Source: Saccharospirillum impatiens DSM 12546
Lineage (GTDB): Bacteria > Pseudomonadota > Gammaproteobacteria > Pseudomonadales > Natronospirillaceae
DNA: 64,000 nt
Reading direction: 5' to 3'
NCBI RefSeq assembly: GCF_000423605.1
Contig: NZ_AUIH01000005.1
Location: forward strand, 124,001-188,000
Position numbers and translations under genes: made by a program. The notes below the pieces were generated by a model. The model made no database searches. It was not told the DNA's origin and saw nothing but the letters and a program-made list of their open reading frames with translations. This document shows, one piece after another, positions 10,657-20,823 of this stretch (position 1 is its first letter; every line of letters starts with the position of its first letter).

Positions 10657-11848
10657 GAGCAAGCCTCCGTTTGATGTTTCGCTCAACCACGAAATAGTCG
10701 ATGGTAGGTGCGAAAATATTAGCGAACAGAATGGCCAGCATGATGCCCTCCGGGAAGGCCGGGTTAACGACGCGAATCAGAACGGTCATTACACCAATCA
10801 ATATACCGAACCAGATCTTACCGGTGTTGGTCATTGAACTGGATACCGGGTCGGTCGCCATGAACATCATACCGAACGCGAAGCCACCAATAACCAGGTG
10901 CCAGTACCAGGGCAGGCCAAACATGGGATTGGTGTCGGAACCGATCATATTGAACAGGCTGGACAGCAAAATCATACCGACCAGCGTCCCCAGCACTATG
11001 CGCCAGCTTGCAATCCCCATGATAAGCAAAACAGCGCCGCCAAGCAGGATCATCAACGTTGAGACCTCGCCAACAGAGCCCTGTTGAATACCCAAAAAGG
11101 CATCCAACCAGGTCAGGCTGCCCAGCATGCCTTCTACCAAACCGCTGCTAAAAGCAGAGCTCAGCGCAGTGGCACCAGAGAAGCCATCAACGGCTGTCCA
11201 TACCGCGTCACCGGACATACTGGCCGGGTATGCAAAGTACAGGAAAGCACGACCAGTCAGTGCTGGGTTCAGGAAGTTCTTGCCGGTTCCGCCAAACACT
11301 TCCTTGCCCACAACCACACCGAAGGTAATACCCAAGGCGACAGCCCACAGCGGCAAAGTCGGCGGGCAGATCAGCGCAAACAACACCGACGTCACAAAGA
11401 AGCCTTCGTTGACTTCGTGGCCACGTACCATGGCAAAAGTGACTTCCCAGAAGCCCCCCACGATGAAAGTGACCGCATAGATGGGGACAAAATAGGCCGC
11501 CCCGTAGATCAGGTTATCCCAAATACTGGAAGGATCGTGGCCGGCAAACAGGCTGATCAGCGCTTCACGCCAGCCCTGATTGACCGCCATACCCGCTTCA
11601 ATTGCCGTATTGGCTTGAAAGCCAAGGTTCCACATACCCCAGAACATGGCTGGAAAAGTACACAGCCAGACTGTAATCATGATGCGCTTCAAGTCCAAAC
11701 CATCACGCACGTGGGCCGTGGTGCGGGTAACGGAGTTAGGCATATAAAAGATAGTGTCTACGGCTTCGTAAAGCGCGTACCACTTCTCGTGCTTGCCGCC
11801 CTTTTCAAACAGCGGCGCCATGTTATCTAACGTTGAACGTAATCCCAT
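10646..11848 (-). CDS. nqrB: Na+-NQR subunit B (covalent FMN and riboflavin site)
   Basis: The largest membrane subunit (400 residues, about ten helices) and the core of the sodium translocation path. It bears covalent FMN on the Thr of [10 protein letters not shown] (Thr227 here). Other conserved stretches are [25 protein letters not shown] and [19 protein letters not shown]. The N-terminal cytoplasmic segment precedes [25 protein letters not shown], characteristic of NqrB rather than RnfD. It begins three bases after the nqrA stop. Confidence 0.97.
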   Translation of the reverse strand: MGLRSTLDNMAPLFEKGGKHEKWYALYEAVDTIFYMPNSVTRTTAHVRDGLDLKRIMITVWLCTFPAMFWGMWNLGFQANTAIEAGMAVNQGWREALISLFAGHDPSSIWDNLIYGAAYFVPIYAVTFIVGGFWEVTFAMVRGHEVNEGFFVTSVLFALICPPTLPLWAVALGITFGVVVGKEVFGGTGKNFLNPALTGRAFLYFAYPASMSGDAVWTAVDGFSGATALSSAFSSGLVEGMLGSLTWLDAFLGIQQGSVGEVSTLMILLGGAVLLIMGIASWRIVLGTLVGMILLSSLFNMIGSDTNPMFGLPWYWHLVIGGFAFGMMFMATDPVSSSMTNTGKIWFGILIGVMTVLIRVVNPAFPEGIMLAILFANIFAPTIDYFVVERNIKRRLARVQ

Positions 11849-11851
11849 GCC

Positions 11852-13189
11852 TTACCCCTCCAGCTCGATGCGAGTCAGATTTTCCCGCAGGATCGGGCCA
11901 TATTCATACTTGCCAGCACACACATAAGTGCACAGCGCCAGATCTTCTTCATCCAACTCCAGCGCACCCAGCTTCTCGGCCGAGTCCAGATCACCCACAA
12001 TCAGTGCTCGCAGCAACTGAGTCGGCAGAATATCCAGAGGCATAACCTTCTCATACTGCCCAACCGGGACCATCGCCCGTTCCGAGCCGTTGGTTGTGGT
12101 GTTGAACTCAAACGTTTTGCCGCGCATTAACTTGGACAAGTAGATGTTCAGAATCGAATGACGGTTTTTACCCGCATGCAGGTAATGCAGAATCGGTCGC
12201 TCCCGACCTTCAGCCAAGACACTGACCTGAGAGTGATAGCGCCCGAGGTAGGCGGCTTCTTCCAGGCCACCACGACCACCAAACACCGAGCCGGATATCA
12301 GTCGATTTTCACCGTCTTTCAGCTCGTCGCGGGTCAGCTCGACCAGTGAGGCGCCTACACGTGTGCGAACCAGGCGAGGCTCTTTCACTTGTGGGCCGGC
12401 CAGAGCGACTACGCGATCGGTTGGCAGAACACCGTTAACAATCAGTTTGGCCAGAGCGATCACATCCTGATAGCCGATCGTCCAGACGACCTTGCCAGCG
12501 TGGACAGGCTCGAGAAAGTGGATATGGGTCCCGGCGTTACCGGCAGGGTGGAGTCCGCCGAATTCTTCGATCGAGACGCCATCAGCGGACGGGATCTGAC
12601 TGCCCGGTGCCTTGCATACCCAAACCTTACCTTCGGTCAGCTTGGTCAACAGTGTAAGGCCCTGAGCAAAAGCTTCCGAATCGGTTGAGATGATCGCTGC
12701 CGGATCAGCCGCCAGGGGATTGGTGTCAATCGCCTGAACAAAAATGGCTACTGGCTCAGAGTCAATGGCGGGCACCTTGGAGTAGGGCCGCGTCCGAAAA
12801 GCGGTCCAGGCACCCGATTTCACCAGCGTTTCACGCAAGGCCTCTCTGGTTAGCGCTCCAAACTGGTCAGCCGGTGTCGCGCCAAATTGCTCATGGTCGT
12901 CTCCGTCAAGCTCGATTACCAGAGACTGGAACAAACGGCGGGCACCGCGATTAATAGCCTTCACGAGGCCGGAAGCTGGCGCTGTGTAAACAACCCCTTC
13001 ATTTTTCTTGTCGCTAAAGACAGGCTGACCCAACTTTACCCGGTCGCCCTCCTTTACCAACATGGTCGGCTTCATCCCATTGTAGTCGTAACCGACCAAA
13101 GCCACTGTGCTGACCGGCTGACCATCCGAAATTTCCTGACGCGGAGCGCCGGAAATGGGCAAGTCGAGCCCTTTCTTGATCGTTATCAT
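11852..13189 (-). CDS. nqrA: Na+-NQR subunit A
   Basis: Peripheral cytoplasmic subunit of the Nqr complex; it has no membrane segment and is associated with quinone binding. The N-terminus MITIKKGLDLPISGAP is the family start, so the ATG at 13189 was used instead of an upstream frame to 13234. The product is 445 residues, the normal length. Conserved stretches include HLEPVHAGKVVWTIGYQDVIALAKL and FVAALAGPQVKEPRL-like VVALAGPQVKEPRLVRT. It is the first gene of a nine-gene run (nqrABCDEF, apbE, nqrM, then sthA). Confidence 0.96.
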   Translation of the reverse strand: MITIKKGLDLPISGAPRQEISDGQPVSTVALVGYDYNGMKPTMLVKEGDRVKLGQPVFSDKKNEGVVYTAPASGLVKAINRGARRLFQSLVIELDGDDHEQFGATPADQFGALTREALRETLVKSGAWTAFRTRPYSKVPAIDSEPVAIFVQAIDTNPLAADPAAIISTDSEAFAQGLTLLTKLTEGKVWVCKAPGSQIPSADGVSIEEFGGLHPAGNAGTHIHFLEPVHAGKVVWTIGYQDVIALAKLIVNGVLPTDRVVALAGPQVKEPRLVRTRVGASLVELTRDELKDGENRLISGSVFGGRGGLEEAAYLGRYHSQVSVLAEGRERPILHYLHAGKNRHSILNIYLSKLMRGKTFEFNTTTNGSERAMVPVGQYEKVMPLDILPTQLLRALIVGDLDSAEKLGALELDEEDLALCTYVCAGKYEYGPILRENLTRIELEG

Positions 13190-13355
13190 AGTGTGCTCTG
13201 TCCAATGATTCGCGCTGTTCGCCCGGCCACGCATGGTGCCCGGACATCAACGGAGATCAACTATTGCTTTCAGGCTGGCCAAATCCGAACCGATTAATGC
13301 CTTTGAAGACATAATGCCGGCACGACGGCAAACCCACCCCAAAAAATCGTGCATA

Positions 13356-13384
13356 AGTATAAAGATCAGTGGTTTGGATGGCTA
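13356..13384 (-). promoter_or_regulatory. nqrA: Candidate sigma70 promoter for the nqr operon
   Basis: On the minus strand TAGCCA (13379-13384) and TATACT (13356-13361) are separated by exactly 17 bases. The -10 is a 5/6 match and the -35 a 4/6 match. A start about seven bases downstream would leave a leader of roughly 160 bases before nqrA. The rest of the 338-base gap to mfd shows no gene. Confidence 0.4.
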
Positions 13385-13527
13385 CCATAGTATGAGATTC
13401 CTTTTTTTGCCGACTTCCCCGCAAAACCGGGCCTGACGGGCTGATTGGCTCGCCACAGCGCTGGGCGCTGCCCACCAAGTCTGCTAGCATTCGCGCCCTG
13501 TTCCGACTGACTTGATAACTCTAGCCC

Positions 13528-16500
13528 ATGCACAACCCTTCGCTGAATATTCCTCACCAGCCTGGTGATCACCGTCACATTGGCCAGCTCAATGGTGCTG
13601 CCACGGGCTGGTACCTCGCCCAGGTCATGAAACATCATGAGGGCACCCTGCTGCTGATCGCCGATACACCGGCTGATGTTGATCGCCTGGTGCAGGAGTT
13701 GACCGTATTTAAAGGGTCTGAGCCCTGGGATATCCTGGTATTTCCAGACTGGGAGACCCTGCCTTACGATAACTTTTCACCCCACGAAGACATCATATCG
13801 GACCGGCTCAGCGCACTGAACGCACTCGCTAAAAACCCCAGGGTGATCTGCATTGCCAGTGCCGCCAACCTGAGCCACCGGTTGGCGCCCACTGAAGCCA
13901 TCATAGGTACCGCGTTCGACTGGCACCTGGGCCAGACTGTCGATATCGCTCAGCAGCGCCGGCAATTGGAGTCTGCGGGCTACAGGGCAACTGACACTGT
14001 ATATCAACACGGTGAATTTGCGGTTCGCGGGTCGATACTGGACATATTTCCAATGGGCTCAGAGCAGCCTGTCCGCGTCGATCTGTTCGATGATGAAATC
14101 GAGTCAATCAGGCACTTCGACCCTGAAACCCAGCGCTCCGGTGATCCAATCACGCGTATAACGCTGTTGCCAGGCCGGGAAGTACCGCTGACCGAGACAG
14201 GCATCAGTCGTTTCCGACAAGCCTTCCGGGAGCGATTCGAAGCCGATTTCTCGCGCTGCCGGACTTACATCGACGTTAGCGAGGGAATCGCCCCGGGCGG
14301 CATCGAATATTACCTGCCGCTGTTTTACGAGCGTACTGACACTTTCTGGGACTATTTGCCGGAGCAGGCACTGATCGCTCACCAGTCGACGCTGGTCGAT
14401 CAACTCGACCACTTTTGGCTGGAAGTCGAAAGCCGGTACGAGAACCGACGACACGACATCACCCAGCCCATTCTACAGCCAACCGAACTGTTCACACCGA
14501 GCAACGAGGTGTTTACCCGGCTCAACCAGTTTCGACGGCTGTCGCTGAGCACGGCGGCGGTTCGCGAGCAAAGTGGACACCTCAATCTGAGCACTGCCGC
14601 TCCTGCCGACTATCCGGTGGACCATCGGGCCCAGGAACCGCTCAACCGTCTCGAATGTTTTCTGAAAGAGACCGAACACAGAGTGCTGTTTTGCGCGGAA
14701 TCACTGGGGCGTCGCGAGTCTCTAAAAGCATTGCTCGCGCGCATACGTGTCAGCCCCGAACCTTTCGACACCGTGTCCGCATTTCTTGAACGGTCCGATG
14801 CAAGCGTAGGGTTAACCGTTGCACCACTGAGTCAGGGCCTGGTGTTAACCGATGCAGACATTACCCTGATCAGTGAACCCCAGCTGTTTGGCGACTATGT
14901 CGTGCAGAAAAAACGCCGGGATCGCGCCCAGTCAGACCAGTCTGATCAGGTTATCAGGAACCTGACTGAATTAAGCCCGGGCAGCGCCGTCGTTCACCTC
15001 GACCACGGCGTAGGCCGATACCAGGGCCTGGAAACCCTAGAACTGGACGGACAAGCCCAGGAATTTCTAAAGCTCAGCTACGCAGAAGGCAGCAATTTAT
15101 ACGTCCCCGTCAGCAACCTGCACATGATCAGCCGGTATTCGGGGGCCGACACCGATAGCGCGCCTTTGCACAAGCTGGGACACGACCGCTGGAGCAAAAC
15201 CAAACACAAGGCTGCCGAGAAGATTCGTGATACGGCCGCTGAATTGCTGGCCCTGTACGCCACCCGCGAGTCACGCCGGGGGCACGCTTTCCCGTTTGAA
15301 GAGACCGAGTACGCTCAGTTCAGCGCTGGCTTCGGGTTCGAGCCGACTGACGATCAGGCCGATGCCATCGAGGCAGTCATCAAAGACATGCGCCGCCCCC
15401 AGCCCATGGACCGTCTAGTCTGTGGTGACGTTGGCTTCGGCAAGACCGAGGTCGCCATGAGGGCAGCATTCATAGCTGCCAATGCGGGCAGGCAGGTAGC
15501 CATACTGGTGCCTACCACCCTGCTTGCCCAACAACACTATGAAAATTTCAACGATCGCTTCGCTGACTGGCCGGTACGAGTCGAAGTCCTCAGTCGCTTC
15601 CGCAACACCGGAGACACCAAATCGGTCATCGATGGCATCACCGACGGCAAAGTAGACGTTGTGGTTGGCACGCATAAGCTGTTGCAAAAGGACATCAAGT
15701 TCAAAGACCTGGGGCTGCTCATCATTGATGAGGAACACCGGTTCGGTGTCACCCAGAAAGAGCGGATAAAAGCCTTGCGCGCCAACGTTGATATCCTAAC
15801 GCTCACTGCCACCCCCATCCCCAGAACCCTGAATATGTCGATGTCAGGTGTGCGGGATCTCAGCATCATCGCCACCCCTCCGGCACGCCGCTTGTCGGTC
15901 AAAACCTTCGTGCGAGAGCGTGATGACGCCCAGGTTAAAGAGGCGCTGTTGCGTGAAATACTCCGGGGTGGCCAGGTGTACTATTTGTACAATGAAGTCA
16001 GCACCATCGAACGGACCGCCCAGGCACTACGAGAGCTGGTGCCGGAAGCCCGAATTGTTACTGCCCATGGCCAGATGCCCGAACGCCAGCTTGAACGGAT
16101 CATGTCTGACTTCTACCACAAGCGATTCAATGTCCTGTTATGCACAACCATTATTGAAACCGGCATCGATGTGCCCACAGCCAACACCATACTAATCGAA
16201 CGGGCTGATCGCTTCGGTCTGGCCCAGTTGCACCAGCTAAGAGGCCGGGTCGGTCGATCACATCACCAGGCCTACGCCTACATGATGACGCCGCCCTGGA
16301 AAACACTGACCAAAGATGCCCGAAAACGACTGGAAGCCATTGGCGAATCCCAGGACCTGGGCGCCGGCTTCACCCTCGCCACCCATGACCTGGAAATACG
16401 GGGCGCCGGAGAATTGCTGGGCGAGGAACAAAGCGGACACATTGAAGGCATTGGCTTTTCCCTCTATATGGATATGCTGAATAAGGCGGTCAAAGCCATT

Positions 16501-16986
16501 CAGAGAGGCGAAACGTTCAACCCAGAGGATTTGGACAACCCGGGCGTCGAAGTCAACCTGCGCATACCGGCACTGATACCGGCGGATTACATTGGCGACA
16601 TCAACACCCGTCTTACACTCTACAAACGGATTGCATCCAGTGAGGATGCCGAACAGCTGCGCGACCTGCAGGTTGAGATGATCGACCGGTTCGGCCTGCT
16701 GCCCGAGCCGGTCAAACATCTGTTCCTGGTAACTGAGCTGCGTCAAAAGCTCGAACCGATGGGCGTGCAACGAATTGATATCGGCCTTTCTGGTGGCACC
16801 GTAGAATTCAGTAAACACACCACGGTTGACCCGTTCACGCTGGTTCAATTAATTCAAGCCCAACCGCACCGCTTTAAATTGAAAAATGGCACAATGCTGC
16901 ACGTTATTACCGACAGTCCGACACCGGCGTCACGGTTTGACACGGTTGAAGAAATCATCACACTGGTCAGCAGGAAACCTCAATGA
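13528..16986 (+). CDS. mfd: Transcription-repair coupling factor Mfd
   Basis: Mfd removes RNA polymerase stalled at DNA lesions and recruits UvrA. The 1152-residue length is normal. In order: a UvrB-like N-terminal module (about 1-340), the RNA polymerase interaction domain around PGSAVVHLDHGVGRYQGL (about residue 490), the RecG-like translocase with Walker A CGDVGFGKTEVAMRAAF (about 631) and DEEH box IIDEEHRFGV (about 733), helicase motif VI QLRGRVGRSHHQAYAY, and the TRCF C-terminal domain. The gene is divergent from nqrA. Its stop overlaps the next start in ATGA. Confidence 0.97.
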   Translation: MHNPSLNIPHQPGDHRHIGQLNGAATGWYLAQVMKHHEGTLLLIADTPADVDRLVQELTVFKGSEPWDILVFPDWETLPYDNFSPHEDIISDRLSALNALAKNPRVICIASAANLSHRLAPTEAIIGTAFDWHLGQTVDIAQQRRQLESAGYRATDTVYQHGEFAVRGSILDIFPMGSEQPVRVDLFDDEIESIRHFDPETQRSGDPITRITLLPGREVPLTETGISRFRQAFRERFEADFSRCRTYIDVSEGIAPGGIEYYLPLFYERTDTFWDYLPEQALIAHQSTLVDQLDHFWLEVESRYENRRHDITQPILQPTELFTPSNEVFTRLNQFRRLSLSTAAVREQSGHLNLSTAAPADYPVDHRAQEPLNRLECFLKETEHRVLFCAESLGRRESLKALLARIRVSPEPFDTVSAFLERSDASVGLTVAPLSQGLVLTDADITLISEPQLFGDYVVQKKRRDRAQSDQSDQVIRNLTELSPGSAVVHLDHGVGRYQGLETLELDGQAQEFLKLSYAEGSNLYVPVSNLHMISRYSGADTDSAPLHKLGHDRWSKTKHKAAEKIRDTAAELLALYATRESRRGHAFPFEETEYAQFSAGFGFEPTDDQADAIEAVIKDMRRPQPMDRLVCGDVGFGKTEVAMRAAFIAANAGRQVAILVPTTLLAQQHYENFNDRFADWPVRVEVLSRFRNTGDTKSVIDGITDGKVDVVVGTHKLLQKDIKFKDLGLLIIDEEHRFGVTQKERIKALRANVDILTLTATPIPRTLNMSMSGVRDLSIIATPPARRLSVKTFVRERDDAQVKEALLREILRGGQVYYLYNEVSTIERTAQALRELVPEARIVTAHGQMPERQLERIMSDFYHKRFNVLLCTTIIETGIDVPTANTILIERADRFGLAQLHQLRGRVGRSHHQAYAYMMTPPWKTLTKDARKRLEAIGESQDLGAGFTLATHDLEIRGAGELLGEEQSGHIEGIGFSLYMDMLNKAVKAIQRGETFNPEDLDNPGVEVNLRIPALIPADYIGDINTRLTLYKRIASSEDAEQLRDLQVEMIDRFGLLPEPVKHLFLVTELRQKLEPMGVQRIDIGLSGGTVEFSKHTTVDPFTLVQLIQAQPHRFKLKNGTMLHVITDSPTPASRFDTVEEIITLVSRKPQ

Positions 16987-17804
16987 GACACTTCATGACC
17001 GTTCGAACAATGTGTATTGCCCTGCTGGCGGGCCTGGCCTGCCAACCTGTGAACGCAGAATTTGAGGGCAGCTGGTTCCAGATTGAGGTGCTGATTTTCG
17101 AGCATACCGGCAGTCGCCCGGAAAACCCTGAGCAGTGGCCAACCTACCCCAGTCTCGAGCGACGCTCGCCCGCCGTAGTGATCGCCGAGCCAGACTCACA
17201 GACCGACACCGTCGAATCAGCGAATTTAGACCAGGCACCGATTCCTTTCACGCCTTTGAGCGAACCTGAATGGACGCTCGCAACAGAAAAATCGGCACTC
17301 GAAGAGAGCCGGAGTTATCGTGTGTTGTATCACCAAAGCTGGGTACAGCCCGTGCCGGGTCGCAACAATGCCACCTCCATCCGCATAGACGCTGGCGACA
17401 CCTATGGCAGCCAGCATGAACTGCAGGGGTACCTGGAACTCTATGTCGAGCGATACCTTCACCTTAACACCGATCTGCAATTGGTTCGTTACACACAGAC
17501 CGACAATCCATTTAGGCTGATTGACGACAACGACAACGCTCTCGCAGGCAATGCCAGCGCCCCCTTCATGGGGCTGAGCCTGGACCAGGAGGCCAATGCG
17601 ATAAGCAGCAGCGCCTTTAACAGTGACATCATTACCACTAAGAACAATCAATATTATGTGGCCACTGAAAGCATCGGTATGAAACAGCGTCGACGCATGC
17701 GCAGCACTGAACTGCACTACATCGACAATCCGGAATTGGGCTTGCTGATTTACATCGTTCCGATCGAGATCGGCTCCCCGACCGACTCAGGCACTCCCGA
17801 CTGA
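16983..17804 (+). CDS. CsiV family protein (periplasmic, peptidoglycan-associated family)
   Basis: A 273-residue exported protein with a signal peptide (MCIALLAGLACQPVNA). The first mature stretch WFQIEVLIFEHTG and the C-terminal HYIDNPELGLLIYIVPIEI match the CsiV family, named for a Vibrio peptidoglycan-binding protein linked to cell-wall stress; in other species the role is not known. The central repeats of YRVLYHQSWVQPV and GYLELYVERYLHLNTDLQL are also family features. It overlaps the mfd stop by four bases, so the two are coupled. This mfd-csiV order is common in gammaproteobacteria. Confidence 0.85.
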   Translation: MRHFMTVRTMCIALLAGLACQPVNAEFEGSWFQIEVLIFEHTGSRPENPEQWPTYPSLERRSPAVVIAEPDSQTDTVESANLDQAPIPFTPLSEPEWTLATEKSALEESRSYRVLYHQSWVQPVPGRNNATSIRIDAGDTYGSQHELQGYLELYVERYLHLNTDLQLVRYTQTDNPFRLIDDNDNALAGNASAPFMGLSLDQEANAISSSAFNSDIITTKNNQYYVATESIGMKQRRRMRSTELHYIDNPELGLLIYIVPIEIGSPTDSGTPD

Positions 17805-17833
17805 GCTGCAATCGAACAGAGACCTTTCCATGC

Positions 17834-17873
17834 ATCCATAAAAAAGCCAGCAGTCGCTGGCTTTTTTATGGAT
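17834..17873. terminator. Bidirectional terminator with 18-bp perfect arms
   Basis: Arms 17834-17851 and 17856-17873 are perfectly complementary around the loop AGTC. The inner stem is GC-rich (GCCAGC/GCTGGC) and the outer parts are A6 and T6 runs. It stops both the csiV transcript (+) and the thioinosine phosphorylase transcript (-). Confidence 0.9.
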
Positions 17874-17911
17874 TACTACATTACCCAACAAACTGGCTGC
17901 GCCAGTCATGA

Positions 17912-18667
<756 letters not shown>

Positions 18668-18791
18668 TTACCTCGTTTCCAGTAACTGTAGCCGCTGACA
18701 GAACCGGACATCCGGAGCTGACAAGACAGGCCAGGCTCTTCAGAGGGTGCCATCGACCGAATGGTACAACCCCGCTCCCAAAACATAATGC

Positions 18792-18867
18792 TGGTCTCCC
18801 CGCCTGGACTCGAACCAGGATTTAAGCCTTAGGAGGGCCTCGTTCTATCCAGTTGAACTACGGGGAG
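18792..18867 (-). tRNA. tRNA-Arg (anticodon CCT)
   Basis: A 76-base tRNA on the minus strand. The acceptor arms CTCCCCG and CGGGGAG pair, the D arm contains AGTTCAACTGGATAGAACG, the anticodon arm has CCT in the loop, and the T arm holds GGTTCGAGTCC. Discriminator A is followed by an encoded CCA (18792-18794). It reads AGG codons. Confidence 0.95.
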
Positions 18868-18877
18868 GTACCGGGAC

Positions 18878-18883
18878 ATTGTA
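18878..18883 (-). promoter_or_regulatory. Candidate -10 element of the tRNA-Arg promoter
   Basis: TACAAT on the minus strand, followed by a GC-rich discriminator (GTCCCGG) and the tRNA 5' end about ten bases on. GC-rich discriminators are typical of stringently controlled stable RNA promoters. No good -35 at 16-18 bases is seen; TTGTCT lies only 12 bases upstream. Confidence 0.35.
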
Positions 18884-19013
18884 ACGGCCCTCGCCAGACA
18901 AGGAAACCCGTTTGCGAACAGAGACTTACCGACGTTCATGAGTCACTGGCACGTATTCAACCGGGCGACTAACCCGTTATACTCACCCCATTCACCTTAG
19001 CGGAGCTTGCTTG

Positions 19014-19559
19014 ATGACTTCAGAAACCGATCTGGACGCGCTGGCCGATTGGCTGGAAGACGACCTTCGCAGCGAAGACTGTCTCGACATACACGGCCTG
19101 CACGGCTACCTGACCGCGCTGGTCATCGCCCTGGAGCCGTTATCGGACGAGTGGCTCAATGACACCCTGGGCCAACCGCTGACTGATCTGCCAGACACCG
19201 AAGCCCGGCAGTATGCCGACCAGTGTGTGACACTTTACCAGGAGATTTCAGACGAGCTCTATTCAGATGACCAGGTCGCACTGAGCTTCGAGCCGGACCC
19301 TGAATGGGAAAATTCCGACATGCAAGCCTGGGCCGTCGGCTTCATGGAAGTGGTGTTTGCCCTGCCAGAGCGGTTCACCCACTCCAGTGAAGATGATCTG
19401 GCGACACTGCTGCTGCCCATAGAAGTCGCATCTGGCCTGTTTGCCGAAGAAGCCGACTACCGGCCGCTGTACAGGAACAAGGCCTTACTCAGCCAAATGT
19501 TCAACGACATTCCAGACATTTTGACCGACCTGTACCTTCTGCTAAACAGCCCTGCATAA
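19014..19559 (+). CDS. YecA/UPF0149 family protein
   Basis: A 181-residue acidic, soluble protein. The N-terminal LADWLEDDLRSEDCLDIHGLHGYLTALVIALEPLSDEWL and the central WAVGFMEVVFALPERF correspond to the two conserved blocks of the YecA/YgfB (UPF0149) family; the metal-binding SEC-C tail of E. coli YecA is absent. Function is not known. The ATG at 19014 was preferred over a TTG three bases upstream; GGAG lies eight bases before it. It converges on bolA with a 25-base gap. Confidence 0.78.
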   Translation: MTSETDLDALADWLEDDLRSEDCLDIHGLHGYLTALVIALEPLSDEWLNDTLGQPLTDLPDTEARQYADQCVTLYQEISDELYSDDQVALSFEPDPEWENSDMQAWAVGFMEVVFALPERFTHSSEDDLATLLLPIEVASGLFAEEADYRPLYRNKALLSQMFNDIPDILTDLYLLLNSPA

Positions 19560-19584
19560 AAGACCCGAGACCGATGGTTGAGCA

Positions 19585-19890
19585 TCAGCCTTGTCGGCTA
19601 CCGCCCCGGCAATCGGGTGATGCCGGGGCTTCGCCCTGCCATTCGTCGGGCGCATAAGCATGTATCGCCAAAGCATGAACCGGACCCGCCAGTTCATCCT
19701 GAAGCAACTGATATATTTTTTGATGACGCTGAACCGCGCGTAACCCCGAGAACCCATCACTGACAATTTCGACCCGAAAGTGAGTTTCACTGTTCTCGGG
19801 TACAGAATGCTTGTGACTCTCGTTGTCGACACTTAAATGCAAGGGCGACAGTGCAGCCAACTTGTGCTCGATGGTAAGTGCAATAGACAT
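19585..19890 (-). CDS. bolA: BolA family protein
   Basis: A 101-residue protein with the BolA fold. The signature HFRVEIVSDGFSGLRAVQRHQKIYQLLQDEL is followed by HALAIHAYAPDEW. The class II KH-like fold and the His near the C-terminal half match proteins that pair with monothiol glutaredoxins in iron-sulfur handling; E. coli BolA also acts as a transcription regulator of cell shape genes. The C-terminus has a short Gly/Ser-rich tail. Assignment to BolA rather than IbaG rests on length and the extended N-terminus. It is a single gene. Confidence 0.88.
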   Translation of the reverse strand: MSIALTIEHKLAALSPLHLSVDNESHKHSVPENSETHFRVEIVSDGFSGLRAVQRHQKIYQLLQDELAGPVHALAIHAYAPDEWQGEAPASPDCRGGSRQG

Positions 19891-20148
19891 GATCAGGCTC
19901 GCTTGAACTGGAACTGTGAATTAGAGGACCTAGTGGGCCATACGAGGGGTTCTCGACCACTGCGGGTGTCGCCAGACTCGCACGTTGCCGTTGGCGTGGC
20001 TTGACCACGGCGACCCTTACGCAGCGACACAATGCCCCACGCAGGCTGACGCCAAACGGGTAGCCAGCCAAATAGGGCTCCCCCTGAAGTAGATCAAGTC
20101 GGGACGGAAACCCAGGTTTCAAGGGGTCTGAACCGTTAGAGAGCCAGA

Positions 20149-20661
20149 TCAGGAACGCTTCAATTGCGCCTGATACTCCATCATCGCGGTAGCCTCATAG
20201 GTCATTTGCAACAACCGGGCATCTTCGCCCGCCCGATGATGACTGAGCGCTTGTTCGGATCGGATTCGTCGTTTTGTCTCATCCCATACCGATAATTGGT
20301 ATTCAGAGAGGATTCGCGGCAAGGTTTCAAGTCGGAACGTCATGGTACGTCGGGCACAATAATACAACAGAGCGAGCCAGCCCGAATCGAAACCCCAGCC
20401 GTCACTGTACAGAATCTGCCCTTCCAGCATCTCATTCAGATGATCGGCTATGGTGTCGACGCCCACACCTTCCAGTGACAGTTGCGCCCGGGTTATTCCG
20501 TGAAGTTGGGCTGCTTTGTCATCCCAGTGATCCCAGTCAGACTCGGGGCGCACCAACCAGGAAAGCGCATCGCCGGTTTCTGTCGCCACACCAATCTCGA
20601 TCGGATAGCTGCCCCGCCCAAATCCGGATGCTTCAATGTCAATAATGCCTGGCAATAACAT
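20149..20661 (-). CDS. DnaQ-like 3'-5' exonuclease (DEDDh family)
   Basis: A stand-alone exonuclease-fold protein of about 170 residues. The Exo I motif is IIDIEASGFG with the Asp and Glu metal ligands. The Exo III region is HHRAGEDARLL, giving the His-x4-Asp of DEDDh enzymes. Exo II lies in the LYSDGWGFDSGWLALL stretch. The N-terminal PGIIDIEASG begins right at the chosen ATG (20661). An upstream GTG at 20715 would add 18 residues of no family character, so the start is likely but not certain. The substrate is unknown. It has no other polymerase or DNA-binding domain. Confidence 0.8.
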   Translation of the reverse strand: MLLPGIIDIEASGFGRGSYPIEIGVATETGDALSWLVRPESDWDHWDDKAAQLHGITRAQLSLEGVGVDTIADHLNEMLEGQILYSDGWGFDSGWLALLYYCARRTMTFRLETLPRILSEYQLSVWDETKRRIRSEQALSHHRAGEDARLLQMTYEATAMMEYQAQLKRS

Positions 20662-20740
20662 CGGTGTGGGTATCTCTCTCCATACTGTGGTGTTGGGCCA
20701 TGGTGAGCTGGCCACATGACTGAGTGGATGTTGACATCAG

Positions 20741-20787
20741 TGTCCGGTAGTTGACCAGAGTAGCAACACTGGGTCAGCTATCGGACA
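20741..20787. other. Long intergenic hairpin
   Basis: Arms 20741-20756 and 20772-20787 pair over 16 positions with two G.T pairs, around a 15-base loop. It lies between the dsbD stop and the exonuclease start. No T run follows on either strand, so it is not a classic terminator. Confidence 0.5.
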
Positions 20788-20823
20788 GAGAATTACGCAT
20801 TCTACCCGAAAAGCAAGAAGCTC

